Shown here: positions 23,467 to 35,139 of the stretch, one piece after another
How positions within the stretch are numbered: the stretch's first letter is position 1
Layout: each line of letters begins with the position of its first letter
From: Epiperipatus broadwayi
Lineage: Eukaryota; Onychophora; Udeonychophora; Euonychophora; Peripatidae
NCBI GenBank assembly: GCA_028023455.1
Contig: JAQFVV010000322.1
Coordinates: forward strand, 558,001 to 622,000
DNA: 64,000 nt
Reading direction: 5' to 3'
The notes under the pieces: model-generated
Seen by the model: only the letters and a program-made list of their open reading frames with translations
The model's database searches: none
Told to the model about the DNA's origin: nothing
Position numbers and translations under genes: made by a program

Positions 23467-24508
23467 TTGGCATTTAAAATATTTAAAAGCTAAAAAAGAA
23501 AAAGTAAATTTAAAGATCTTTTAAATTGACGCATTTTAGTTTGTGTAATTTTTTTTTTTAAAAAATGTACAATGAAAGTTAAATTTTTTATTCATATATA
23601 ATTAAAAATAAAAGTTAAAATTTTAAAGAAAAAAAAAGGTATGCAGATTACTAATCCAGATAAGCAAAAGGAATTCCAAAAGCACAAAGATTACGATCAA
23701 AAAAATCTTTCCAACTCTAATTAAAGATTGCGGAAATGATTTACTAAAAAAAAGAGCTTTGTTACAGAAAGCTAAAATAAATGTATAAGATTATAAATCT
23801 AAGCGTTGTGATAATAATATCATGCGCAGAAGTTTCAAAACTGGATTGAGGTATAAAAATAAGAGGACAACTTCGATCTGAATCTTTTCATTTATCTTTG
23901 GGTTACGTGGCTTAAAGTTGGAGTTTCTGCGAGCATAATCTATGGCAGTAATATATTTTTGCACAGGTACACCAATTGCTGAACGAAGCCATCATGCATA
24001 TATGGAAATGAAACCTCATGAACACCATAACAAAGAGGTTACCTCGATCGAGTTTCTAGCTCCAGTTATAGCACAAACCGATAATTGAAGATGCTGGCAG
24101 GAGAGACCAATTATAATTTCTATGAGCTCGGGATCCCATAAATCTATACAAGCTTATCGGTAAGTTAAGCTATTCGTAGCCCAATAGTAACTAAATTAAG
24201 TTTGCAAACAATTCTTAATATAAGCCTATAATATCCTGATAGAGACATTAAATTTTGTTATTCAGGAGACTTTTGTTTACCTAAAAAATCTAAGTGTAAT
24301 ATGAACTGTTTTAATTAATTGATTCAGTCTGGATTAGCATGCGTGTAGTCTTTCCAACTTATTAGTAATTTATCTTTAAATATTTTAATTTGTTGGAATA
24401 AAATATTTATTTCTAATATCAACTTTTCATTGTGCATTATTAATGTTAGTTATTAAATTTATTAATGTTAGTTTATTAAAATTTGAGTATATAATTTACC
24501 TTTGCCAA
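23467..24508 (-). mobile_element. MITE copy B: inverted relative to copy A at 11.9 kb
   Basis: Its ends are TTGGCA at 23467 and TGCCAA at 24508, each next to TA, with the same extended terminal repeat (TTTACCTTTGCCAA at the right end). The interior aligns along its whole length with the reverse complement of 11875-12865. It lies directly against the RNase H remnant of Gypsy element 1. It carries no transposase and must have moved in trans. Similarity to copy A continues about 30 bp beyond the right end. Confidence 0.7.
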
Positions 24509-24725
24509 TATTTGTTGACTAAGCTCTGGGAATAATATTCTCTAAAAAATATATATATAATAAAGTTACAGTTAATCATAACCCCGATCATTTAGTTACG
24601 TCAAAATTATGGGATATGAAGATGTGATGTGGTGTGACTTCTCCTTAAATGGAGTCAGGAATCTCTCAGCAACTATGCCCAAAGAAACCTATTAGCCATT
24701 TTACCTTCCCCTTCCATTCCCCACC

Positions 24726-25001
24726 CTAAGCTTTCCCATAATCTGCTCCATCCCATTTCCACAACATAATCTTTGTCAACTCTATGGCCTTTATATCTAA
24801 ATTCACCTTATCTTTTCCAAAATCCAGCATAAAAACCAATAACCCACTTTCTGTATAATCACTTTGTTCATATTTATTCTCCCATAACTTCTTTATTTGT
24901 ATCCTTTCTGCTTTCAAGCAATTACATTCAATCAACAAATGCCTAATATTTTCTATATCTTCCTTACACAATTTGCAAACTAAATTATCCATATGTTTCA
25001 T
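24726..25001 (-). pseudogene. LINE C-terminal CCHC zinc knuckle
   Basis: The minus-strand reading LVCKLCKEDIENIRHLLIEC gives C-x2-C-x9-H-x4-C, the zinc knuckle that closes many CR1/Jockey/I-type ORF2 proteins. It is followed by a Lys/Glu-rich tail ending KWDGADYGKA before the stop. It is cut off from the RT by the tRNA-like insert and frame breaks at 25002-25267. The homologous copy at 20513-20839 has lost both Cys of the first pair. Confidence 0.8.
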
Positions 25002-25057
25002 TTACATATATATTCTCTTGTTGCTAAAGATCTCGTTCGAGCTTTAAACAATAAGCT

Positions 25058-25150
25058 ACTTTTTAAATGTCATAGCATCGGCCGGGATGCGAACCCACAA
25101 CCCGGGCAACTGCCTGCAAGTGCAAGGCAGTCACGCTGACCTCTCAACTA
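25058..25150 (-). repeat. tRNA-like insertion (A box and B box) within the LINE
   Basis: Comparison with the other LINE copy (20830-20870) shows about 90 extra bases here, much richer in GC than the host element. On the minus strand they start with an A-box-like TAGTTGAGAGG (25150-25140). A CTGCC/GGCAG hairpin in anticodon-arm position follows (25110-25130), then a B box GGTTCGCATCC (25095-25085). The acceptor ends do not pair, so it is not a working tRNA gene. It is best read as a tRNA pseudogene or the head of a tRNA-derived SINE. Confidence 0.55.
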
Positions 25151-25267
25151 TCATAAATTAACTCGCATCCAATGTTCCGTTTACTTCTATATATATTTAA
25201 ACTCTTTTTACTCTCCATACCAGTTCTCCAACTCCCTATTCTTTATTAATACATCTATTCTTTTATC

Positions 25268-27262
25268 TCATTCCTTACCAGCATAACACTCAACAAACCT
25301 CCTAACACAATCATCCCATCTTTTATACAAGTATACTGATATAAATTCTTTATCCAAATCTTTTGCATACCGCATTACCTTTCTCACCCATCTTGTTGCC
25401 TGCCCTTTACTCATAACCCAATTAAATACTATTTCGGCTATTTTTTTATCATCCATAAACTGCAACCTATCAAACATTTTCATTTTACTTTTTGCATCTC
25501 TCATATAAAAACTTGACCATCCCATTTCTCCTTGAATTGCCTTTTTTGCTGTCCATACCTCTGCATCTAATGCGTGTCTTCCTACTTCCCTTTGTACTTT
25601 CTCTAAGTAATCTAATACCCTTTTACTAACACATAATGCATCATTACCAAATGTTAAGCCTGCTACTACAACTCCCTTCCATATAATTCTATCTACATCA
25701 TATTTATTATATGAAAACACTGTTAATTTCTTTACTAACCCTTTCTTTGCTTCATTTACCAATTTTTTCTCCCATTCAACCAAGCAATTTTCCTGATTAC
25801 TTAAGATGAATCCCAAATAACTATATCTATCCATTACATTTAACTTTATATCCCCCAATAAAAATTCTACATCTTTTTACCCACCTTTGCACATGTCCTC
25901 AGCATTACTTCCATATCTTCTCTTCTTTCTGCACACAAAAAAATATCATCCACAAAAAAAAGACCCGGCAAAATATATACTCGTTTGCCACCCATTAATG
26001 GTATCTCTATCCCTCTTCCTAGTCTTTCTATTGCTTTCTCCACTTCACTCAAATACAACAAAAACAAAATAGGTGACATAGGGCATCCTTGCCTTAATCC
26101 CACCCCATTTTTAACTTTAACTGATTCTATATCCCCTAATTGGTAAGTATAGTAAATAATTTCATATAATTTTTTAATAATATTTACTAAAGCTTCATCC
26201 ATTCCCAAATTTTCTAACCTTACCCATAATCTATTTCGATTTACTCTATCATATGCTTTCTCTGTATCTATAAAACTCATATGATCTACCTGAATTCCTA
26301 CTCATATCCATAAGTTGTAAACTATCTCCTATATGCCTATCTGACCTAAAACCTCCTTGCATTTCCCCCACTACATTATTCTCTTCCATCCACTTTACAA
26401 CTCTTCCAGCAACCTTATATGAGAAAACTTTATATAAAACTGATGTTACCGCTATCGGTCTATAATTATTTAACTTTCTATGATCCTTACCCTTTCCTTT
26501 AAATAATAATCTTACTCTTGTATTACTCCAACTCCCCGGAAAAACTCTCTTCTGTGCCATCTTATTAAAACATAATAATAACTTCCCTTTTGCTCTATGC
26601 CCTAAATTTATTACCATCTCTGCTGCCCATCCATCTAAACCTCTCACCTTTCCACTTTTCAATCTCTTTCCTGCCTCATTCTGTTCATTTTTTGTGAACC
26701 TAATATTCCCATTATTAAATGCTTTCATGTTATCTATCACTAAGTTCTTCACATCTAACATCTTTTCTATATCCATTACATATCTATTTAAGATTCTCTC
26801 TAACTCTTCTCTAGAGCTACACTCTATTCCCTCATCATCTATTAATACTATCTCTCTCTCACCTACATTTCTCCTTTTAATGCAATTCCAAAATTTTTTA
26901 CTCACATTTCTTCCACTTTTATTAATATCCTCCAACAATTTACTATTCAACTTCATCCTCTCTCTATAATTATCCATTTTAGCCAACTTCTTCTTTTCTA
27001 AGTACTTTCCCCATTTAGCATTAATATCGTTTTCACTTTCTTTGTTCTTAATAGCACACTTATATTCTCTGCATGCTTCTTTCCTCTCTTTTACACTTTT
27101 ACTAACTCTCATTTTTTTATTTTTCTGCATCTTCTCAACTAAAACCCTATTTGCCACTTTTTCTATTTCACCACACCAGTCCTCATACTCATCCCCAACC
27201 AACTGTTTCATGGCTTCTTTAACTTGTATTTTATACCCTTCCCACTTATTCTTATCATTCAC
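25268..27262 (-). pseudogene. LINE reverse transcriptase and C-terminal region
   Basis: A 337-codon minus-strand piece (27262-26249) begins with a Lys-rich linker and enters the RT at SGKVRGLDGWAAEMV, then LNNYRPIAVTSVLYKVFS and GEMQGGFRSDRHIGDSLQ. The next piece (26280-25867) supplies SFIDTEKAYDRVNR (catalytic Asp present), NGVGLRQGCPMSPILFLLYL and LPGLFFVDDIFLCA, the FVDD active-site motif. The third (25858-25268) supplies KLNVMDRYSYLGFILS and the thumb-like region. Only two junctions break an otherwise continuous ORF. RT synthesises element cDNA at the nicked target. The active-site residues are intact as read. Confidence 0.88.
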
Positions 27263-27299
27263 TTTCCATCCACGTCTTTCACTATTGTTTCTATCTTTA

Positions 27300-28050
27300 T
27301 TTCAATCCTCCATCACATTACTAACCATTTCTATTACAATAAAATTATGATCACTATTACATACTCTCTCTTCATTATTAAACACATTAATTTTCCATAT
27401 TTTATTCATTCCCTCTTTCTCTACCAATACATAATCTATTGTCTGAAATATATTATTCCTAGATTATGTGTATTGTCCTTCATAAATATTTGATAAATTT
27501 CCAATGCTCAAATTTACTCTTTGACAAAATTCTCTTCAAAAACTGACCATTCTTACTATCTACATCATCAATTTCTTCTATATATCCATTCATATCCCCT
27601 ATAACCATTATAAACTTTGTATATCCTTAATTAACTAGGCATTCATATATACAACTTTTCCATTCCATTACAGTTTGACTATCTCCAGTGGCTATATACA
27701 CTACAGCCACCATCCATTCTTGTCTACCCAACCTTATTTCAAATCACAAATGCTCTTGATATTTAACAATATTTAAATATTTTTTCGATATAACACCTAT
27801 ACCACCACCCCTTTTTTCTTTTTTTTTTCTATTTATACCCTGCCATACCACATCTTCCAAAATAGGTTCTTTGTCTTCTTTTAGATTGTGTTTCCACTAC
27901 TGCTAATACCTCAAGCTCTTCATTTTCAATTGCTTTGTTTAATTCCAGCCACTTTTCTGGTCTCCTACCACTTTGCATATTCAAAAACCCAATTTTAACA
28001 ATTTCTTCTTTTCTAACTACACTTTTATAAATTCTTTTTTCTCCATTATG
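27300..28050 (-). pseudogene. LINE apurinic-like endonuclease domain
   Basis: On the minus strand, KIGFLNMQSGRRPEKWLELN and VLAVVETQSK carry the N and E motifs of the APE fold. GGGIGVISKKYL and MVAVVYIATGDSQ follow. FIMVIGDMNGYIEEIDDVDS has the central GDMN motif with its Asp and Asn, and VCNSDHNFIVI holds the SDH motif near 27350. These match an APE-type endonuclease that nicks the target for reverse transcription. One stop after FGRCGMAGYK and frame changes near 27450-27480 break it. The catalytic motifs themselves are mostly present, suggesting a relatively recent loss of function. Confidence 0.8.
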
Positions 28051-28344
28051 TTTATAAAAAAACTTTTATACCATTAATCTTACAGATCCATTCCTTCTCA
28101 ACATCTACACTTATTTCTAAATCAAACCATCTTTTGCTTATTATGACGCTCTCTTATAAATTAAAACTAATTTCGTCAGCATTTCCTGTCATAGTAATTA
28201 GTAGGCCAGTTAATCAGAAAATATAGCTATGTTTTTAGAAATCCGAACAAGATATTTTCTTAGCCATTGCTTGATTAACTTTCACTTAATAGTGTGTAAA
28301 AGACGGCCTACCAGAATCAATTATCAAAACATGGAAAATGTTAC

Positions 28345-28750
28345 AATAGACTCCATCTGACTAATCGTGTATTGTTCAAATGGCTATGATTCAGGAAATT
28401 GAGGCTTTTATGGTCTATGATCATTATAACCTTCGATCTGAGAAACTTCTGTTGAAATTTCTAGAAGGATTACATTATTGCTAATGCTTCCTTCTCAGTG
28501 ACTGTATAGTTTATTTCTGGACCCTTCAGATGACAGCTAATAAAGTATAGGACTCCAGGTTGGCTATACTCCTGGATTTGGGATAGCATTACCCCTAATC
28601 CATAACCACTACTATCAGTCTGGACAATGAATGGTTTATTAAAATCAGGGAAAGCTAATATAGTTTGCTCTAAGAACCCTGTTTTAATATTTGCAAATAC
28701 CTCGTCATGTTCTTGGGTCCAATTCCATTGCTCATCTTTACTAATGAGTC
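28345..28750 (-). pseudogene. Gypsy element 1: RNase H (first part)
   Basis: The minus strand reads WNWTQEHDEVFANIK and FPDFNKPFIVQTDSSGYGLG, with the first catalytic Asp in QTDSSG. EINYTVTEKEALAIM follows with the Glu in EKEA, then IMIIDHKSLNFLN with the IDHK Asp. A stop follows EALAIM and frame shifts occur near 28345. The domain breaks off at an RW-S-LL motif and resumes 4.9 kb to the left at LLLQEFNF. RNase H degrades the RNA strand during cDNA synthesis. It lies directly after the RT. Confidence 0.82.
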
Positions 28751-29737
28751 ACAATAATGGTTCCATATAGTTAGAAAACTTCTGATAAAAACAATTATAA
28801 AAATTACATAAGCCTAAAAATGATTGAATTTGTGTTGTTGTTTTTTTGTTAGTGGGTTTATGAAAGTTTTGAATGACACTGATCTTATCTGAACAAGCTC
28901 TTATCCCATTGCAACCAACGATGTGATCTAAGAAGACTACCTGATTACATGCTAAGGTGCTCTTTTTGAAATTGATTTTAATCCCTTTCTTTGGCACTCT
29001 TTAAAAAATACAGTTAAATATTGAAGATGTTCTTGAATTGTGGTAGATGCAATTATCACATCATCCACATAAATGATAATGATCTGTTTAAGCTCAAGAG
29101 ATAGAGTTTTATCGAAGCATCTTATCAGACCAGCATTGCTATTTATCAATCCAAAGGGTATCCTATTAAATTGATAAATAAAACCTTCATATGGAATGCA
29201 GTGTATTGGTGATCTTCTGGATGAAGTTCTATCTGCCAGTAAGTAGAGGTTAGATCAAAAATAGAAAACATCTTTTTATTTCCATATTTCATATATGGGC
29301 GGTGGTATATTCCTGTCAGAAACAGTAATTTTTTTTAGTTGACGAGCATCTAAACAAAATCTCATCTACCCATCTTTCTTCACGGTTACAGCTGGATTGC
29401 AGTAGGGTGAAGAGCATTAGGAAATAATTCCCCAATCCAACATTTTACTAATCTGTTTGGATATTTCCGTATGATACTGGAATGGAATAGGATACGATCT
29501 GGATTGAAATCGTTGGTCATGTATTAATTTAATTCTTTGCTGAAAAACTTCTATCACTCTTGGTATGTTTGAGAAAACTGAATTGAATTTCTTAATAATA
29601 GATTGTAATTTTATCGCATCTTCTTTTCCAAGTAAATTGGGTTCTGTGATTTTATCATCTACCAGTGTCTCTGGGATGGTAGATATTATACTATCAACTT
29701 CAAATAAATCATATATTGAAAGCAATGTCTTTTCCAA
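28749..29737 (-). pseudogene. Gypsy element 1: reverse transcriptase
   Basis: Pieces on the minus strand give, in order: SYPIPFQYHTEISKQ and KMLDWGIIS (29417-29480), CNPAVTVKKDG and RFCLDARQLKKITV (about 29330-29400), FIYQFNRIPFGLINS (about 29140-29190), IIIIYVDDVIIAS with the intact YVDD active site (29040-29080), then VFLDHIVGCNGI and IQSFLGLCNFYNCF (28749-28960). This is the Ty3/Gypsy RT order. The frame is broken by stops around 29280-29410 and by a shift near 28990. It lies between the protease (29.9-30.1 kb) and RNase H. Confidence 0.87.
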
Positions 29738-29929
29738 GACCTCATCGCTTATTCTATCTGTCTTATTAGAGAAATTAATGGCACGTGTTCAGATGTAGGA
29801 AGTCTGCCCTAGAATGACATTGTGTGTTAAACCATTTAGTATTAAAAATACATGATAGAGTATTGTTTGGCCATTTTCAATTTAAATCCAAATCAGTTTA
29901 GGTGTTAGTTTGGCATTTCTGCTATTAGC

Positions 29930-30120
29930 CATGGTAACTTGAACTGATCTGAGTGGTAATGTTTTAATATTAAGGTTCTTAATTAATATTTCTTGATAAA
30001 AATCTATTTGATATAACTGAAATGTGGCTACCAGAATCTAATAGGGCTTTAATCAATACACACTCAAAACATAATCTCTATCATAGGACAGCTTTGTAAG
30101 GCAAAATTAGGAGTCTTATC
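29930..30120 (-). pseudogene. Gypsy element 1: aspartic protease
   Basis: On the minus strand the reading LIKALLDSGSHISVIS has the DSG active-site triad in the usual retroviral-type setting (hydrophobic-LLDSGS). It is preceded by FALQSCPMIEIM. Such proteases cut the Gag-Pol polyprotein. The downstream part is broken by stops. Its place between gag and RT is the expected one. Confidence 0.7.
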
Positions 30121-30449
30121 TTCCCATGAACACATTAAATTGGTAATTTCTTGGTTTGGAATTTGATTTAAACTTTTGTTTCTTGATGTTGATATGGTCT
30201 CTTGAGGTGAGGAACATTTCCTCACTTACTTTTCTACTTTGATTTCAGCTGCATTTTGGGAGAGTGATTACTACACCCTGGTTTTGGAGATTTCTCTTAG
30301 GTTATTTGGAGGGTTTAATAAAAGTTGATCATTATGAATCCGGTTTTTATTATATGACTGGTTATCTATAGAGTTAGAACATAAGGTTTTACCTTTCTAA
30401 TAGTTTGGTTTATTATTATTTTTCTCCCTTTTTTAATTAATAGTGTTAA

Positions 30450-32211
30450 TAGTAACTTCTTTTCTTTTTTTTAATTGTTCTTGTCGATAAATTTGAAGTA
30501 TTTATATCAATACTGGCTAATAACTTTGCAACTTGTTCTATAGTTTTAGCATTAGTACATAGATGTGATTGTTTAATTTTTAAAGATAAATTCCTTTCAC
30601 AATCCTTATCTCACTTTCACTGAGGTGGTAAGTATTTAGTGTTTTCAGTTTAATGATTTGATGCCGAAAAAAGTTTGTGAACGTCTCCCCTGGTATAGCT
30701 TTATATTTTTCTTGGAATAATTGGTATAACAAAGATTTTTGTTTGTCTCTATTTCTAAAATTTTTTATTAACAATGTTTGGTAATCATTAAAAGTAGATG
30801 GAATTTGGAATAATGATTCCCACCAGATTAAAGCATCTTCTTGTAAGTGGCTGTATGCAATAAGTTGTGATTTACTGTGAAGTAAAGTTCAGACTTTTCA
30901 AATATTCTCTAGGAGCTTCATTATTAGATCCTTTAAATATTTTCAATCTCACAAATTGATTTATTGTAGTGCATAGTGTAATATGATTATGCATTGCATT
31001 TGTCTCTGTTTGGTTTATTTGTGTAGAATCTACATGATCAACAGAATTATTATCATATGTATTCGCAATTATTCCTTCTATGTTGAAATTTAGGAGTAAT
31101 TTTCTGTTTCAGATTGCGTTCAGTTGATTATTGTTGAATCTGTATTTGATTCAATTAATCTTTATAGATTTTTGAAAGTGAGTTCTATTTGATCTTCTCT
31201 AATATTTCCTTCTTTATCTGTGTTTTATGTTGTGATCAACACGCAAGTATATTTTGAGACATTTGTAATTTAATAAAATTTGAATTTAGGTTAAATGCCT
31301 CGTCTATACGATTCACTTTATGATGTATCTCTTTTGTGCCTTCCATCAATTTTTCTAATGTGGTATTTTCCAATATTCTTTCATTTTCTATACAATTACC
31401 TTAATTTCTAACTGTTTGAAATTTTTATTCAACTCTTTCAGTGATTCTTCATTAATCATATACTTCTTTTATTTCTTTTTGCATTTCTGTTTGAATTTTC
31501 TCCTGTTTTTTATCTATTTCATTTTTAAAAATTTATCTAGTTCTAAACAATTCATTGCAATGAATATTCATTTGATCAATGATATTAGTCTGAAATTCTT
31601 TGAATCTTTGTTGACATCTGGTATCTTTTTCTTCTACATCTTTTTTTATATTTCTTTTAGGGATTATCTCACCTCGATATTATCTTTTTGAACATTATTA
31701 AGATCTATTGATAACTGTTCGATATTATTAGATAATTTATTTTCCAAACCCTTCATTTCTAATTTTAATTCTGATTTAAAATTTTTCATATCCAATTTTA
31801 ATTGTGATTTAATATTTTCCATATTACTTTTCAAATTTCTTCTAATTTATTCATATCACTTTTCAAATTTTCTTCTAAATTATTCATCTTTTTGTTCTTT
31901 TTATAATTCATTTTTATGATGGTTTATAACATTTGTTTTACAGTCATGTTATTTGTTGTAGCTTGTGTTATTTTGAGTGTAGTTATTAGAGATACTTCAT
32001 CATCGAGTGTAACTTTTGTTTGAGAGATCGTTTCATCAGAAATGGGTGTTTGTGTAGAGTTACTCTCAGTCATAGTGGTTCCTAATAATTGGATCAGTGT
32101 AGATCTTTCTTCAATATTCCTAATATTTTCTCCTTCACTAATATTAATATTTTGTACTTTTTCAACATGTTTCATTATTGTATTGACTAAGTTTTTTCCA
32201 CTTGTAATCAT
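30450..32211 (-). pseudogene. Gypsy element 1: gag with coiled-coil repeats
   Basis: The minus-strand frame opens at 32211 (MITSGKNLVNTIMKHVEKVQ) with a Thr/Ser-rich N-terminal part. A long series of short repeats follows (MNNLEENLKSDM, NKLEE, MENIKSQLKLDMKNFKSEL, about 31900-31400) that should form a coiled coil. Further left a capsid-like piece is readable (LLYQLFQEKYKAIPGETFTN, 30580-30774). No clear CCHC knuckle was found between it and the protease. Gag packages the element RNA. The coiled-coil layout is the same as in element 2 at 54.6-55.3 kb, so the two are related. Multiple stops and shifts are present. Confidence 0.6.
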
Positions 32212-32229
32212 GAATTATGTTTTATATTG

Positions 32230-35070
32230 GTGATAAGTTTGTTTATTTTTTTATTTATTGAGAGAGATTATTTGTCATAGGATTTCATACTATATCTTTC
32301 CTTTTTAATGTAATTTTAAAACTTTTCCTACTTTTTTTTTTTAGATGTTATTAATTAATGCCTAATTTGAAATTGTCTTTTTTAAGTGCCTGACTCATCT
32401 ATTTAATCTTTTTTTTTAATTTTATTTTAAGGTCTCCATTTATTTCATTATTTATTATTTTAAGAATTCAGATGAAATTTATCTCATCCTTTGATGGTTG
32501 AAATTATCTATCATTGCTATGTGAATTAATCGATCAAGATTATATTTCATAAAAATTATTTATATATTTTTATTATTATTATATGGATGTAGTTAATGGT
32601 AAACTATTGTTTCATGCCCCTAAAGTTTGATGCCATTTGTAATGGTCCACATTCTCTTAAGGAATGAGAGTGATTGCATATAACTATAGTCAACCTTAGG
32701 GTCTTCATATAGGACACCATGAACGATGTGATGAAAATTAAATCCATGATTGCATCTATTTCAAATGAGATAATTTAATATCTAAATATTAAATATAGAT
32801 ACAACTTAATCTAGTTCATTCAATCTTCACTTCTTTTGATTATTCTGTTATGCTCAGTATTCGAACTCAGGGTGAATTTTGCACTTAACTCTCTTCAGGG
32901 GTCAATCAATATCCTGTAGTAATAATAATATTTAATATAATCTCAGTAGATTCTCAAAATTACTTTCAACCAAGTTATTATGATGTTAAATTAGGATATT
33001 GAACCGGGTGGGGGGGATCGAATAAAAAAAATATAAAATAATTTTTACTTTTTAATAAAAAATAAAAAACAAAACTTACTCTTTAATAAAATAAAAATAT
33101 GAAAACATTATAAACAAATTGTTGCATTCTTGTAAGATAAATTGTTGACTTCTTTTTATATATATAAAATATGATACAACTATTTTTATAAATTCGATCT
33201 ATTCCAACTGCAATTTAAGTATTGCACCACCCAGTCCCTTAGCAGTCCCTTAGGCAGAAAAGCATAATACCCAGGGGGTACCTATGACTAGGCCAATGCT
33301 ATATAAGATACATAACTACAACCACATTTCCAGGCCATAGATCTTCTCGACTGCTAAATTCAACCCCTGTCATTCAGAGCACTTTATTTGTTTTGAAGTA
33401 AACTTTAGGCACCAGCTAACTACCAGAAGTATTCAATATGCCCTAATGATGGCAACTAATTCAGCGCCTAAGAAATCCCAACTAGCTCAATGGAAATATA
33501 ATTCAATAAACTACTTATATAAGTTCTCCGCTAAATTGTTCTTAGTGGTATAATTAAATTGACTGAGTGATTGAAAGGCAAATACTTTATTTTAAATAGA
33601 ATGTTTACTGTAATTTGTAAACTAATTATAAATTTTTAATTAAATAAACAATGATTTTATATATGATAACCACACCCATTCTTAATAAAACACCCAATAG
33701 TAATATAATATAAACATAAAGCATTAAAATAAATACAAAGCATTAGAACATGCACATATATTTTAGCATAAGCTATTTGAATGTTTAAGAAAGTTCTACG
33801 AACATCTGTTCATTACACTAAACCTGCACATAAATAGTTCATTTTATGCTGCCTCTGGAAATACTCAAAGATTGCAATGGCTACTTTAATTAATATCAGG
33901 AATTGGAATAAGAAAATGTTATTATCTATAGAATTTTAGATGTTATGACTTCTTGTTCTTGTGGTCCTGATAATTGCAATTCAGGTTATTTCTTACTTCA
34001 GGCAGTTAGACATTCTTGGCATTTCAAATCATTAGACGGGCATTGCTTCTATCAGGCAGACTGCTGATGTTGTCAGACTGAGGCTGGAATCTGGCTGCAT
34101 ACTCCAACGACTGCTAAGCACACCATTATATTCATTGAAAATAAGTCTAATAGATGATTGACTAGATATGTGAATGAATGCTTGATGAAATTTTTGGCCC
34201 TATTTATTTGATGATGTTATCATTTTAATTAAATTTTTTAAATCTGCTGCTTTTGTGGATCAAATTTTGGATAAGAGGCATTTAATTAGTCCTGTTGTTT
34301 ATGGATTTTAATTAGTTAATTAGTAGCTATTGCTAGTCCCATTCCTATGTAGCTTATCAGTGTATGCAGTCTTTGAGGGAGTTTTTTAACTTCAATTATG
34401 AGCTTTCCTTTCATATTTTTATATTTAACTTTCATATTTTATTTTTAACATGCACACATTTTATTATTTTTTTTCTATTTAACATCCTCATTATTTACAC
34501 ACACATATTTATTTTATTTTAAATAAATGGAAAGAGGGATTTTTTAGTTTTTAAGATTTTTTTTTTAATAGTTTTAATTTTTCCTCAGTTAAAATACCCC
34601 CAGGCTAACTGTATTTTTTTAATAAAACTTTCTAAATACCACTTTCTTAATTTATTCTAAAGTTTAGTTTTTGCCAAGTTAAATTTTCTTCCCCCTCTAA
34701 TTACTCTTTAAACTTTCTGAATTATATTTCTCTTTCTTAAAAACTTTTATAATTAATTCTTTCAAATGAGTTTTTTTTTTTTTTACTTTAATCATTTTTT
34801 GATAAAATAATTCTTTTGACATTAAAATTTTATGATAAATAAAATTACAATGTGTCACTGTCCAATAGCAGTACAATATATATGGATATGTATATTCAAT
34901 TTTGTTTTATTATGAAAACAAATAAATAATTTAAATAAATCAGAGACTTTTTTAAAATAAAAAAAACTTAACAATATTTATTAACTGGCAACAATTCAAA
35001 TTTATTTTTATGTATCAAAATTTATAATTATAAGTGCTTTATGTACTGAGCACTGATTGTGTATGTGTGT
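32230..35070. other. Non-coding stretch right of Gypsy element 1
   Basis: The 5' LTR of the minus-strand Gypsy element would be expected here, but I find no matching copy near its 3' end (the 20-22 kb region is LINE sequence), so no LTR is called. Regions 32580-32960, 33190-33480 and 33950-34150 have more GC and may be old repeats. A short direct repeat AGTCCCTTAG occurs twice at about 33233-33254. The rest is AT-rich. Confidence 0.4.
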
Positions 35071-35075
35071 GGGAC

Positions 35076-35134
35076 ATGATCTGGACCAACTGATGAGTGC
35101 TGGTTTTGCATGAAATATGTATATTGGTGATTAT
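35076..35134 (+). ncRNA. Type I hammerhead ribozyme candidate
   Basis: All conserved core bases are present in order: CTGATGA at 35090-35096, GAAA at 35112-35115 and a UA cleavage dinucleotide at 35122-35123. Stem II pairs GTGC (35097-35100) with GCAT (35108-35111) around a 7-base loop TGGTTTT. Stem III is short (TA with TA, loop of 2-4 bases), closed by the A15.1-U16.1 pair. Stem I pairs ACCAA (35085-35089) with TTGGT (35124-35128). It extends through ATGATC (35076-35081) with GATTAT (35129-35134), with one G-U pair and a 3-base TGG bulge. Cleavage would fall after 35123. Stem I is the open stem, making it type I, with the very short stem III known from hammerheads of Penelope-like elements and retrozymes. 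No surrounding element was recognised. Confidence 0.6.
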
Positions 35135-35139
35135 TTATC

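Larger units (their letters stand above)
24625..28140 (-). mobile_element. Nearly full-length non-LTR retrotransposon (LINE) inside Gypsy element 1
   Basis: Read on the minus strand, this 3.5 kb unit has an APE-type endonuclease (about 28050-27300), a reverse transcriptase (27260-25860), a C-terminal region and zinc knuckle (25858-24726), then a short 3' UTR with a stem-loop (CTCC...GGAG) and CACATCACATC at the end. One long ORF of EN-RT-CCHC type fits the CR1/Jockey/I group. I cannot place the clade. A truncated copy at 20.4-21.9 kb shares the same 3' end. It interrupts the RNase H region of Gypsy element 1, so it is younger than that element, yet it is already broken by stops and by a tRNA-like insert. 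Confidence 0.85.

Noticed and set aside
25058-25150. Functional tRNA gene
   Set aside because: A and B boxes are present, but the acceptor stem does not pair and the anticodon loop is not standard.
26694-27493. Plus-strand hydrophobic frames
   Set aside because: Antisense shadows of the LINE open reading frame.
32300-33300. 5' LTR of Gypsy element 1
   Set aside because: No matching direct repeat could be found at the other end of the element, where LINE sequence stands.
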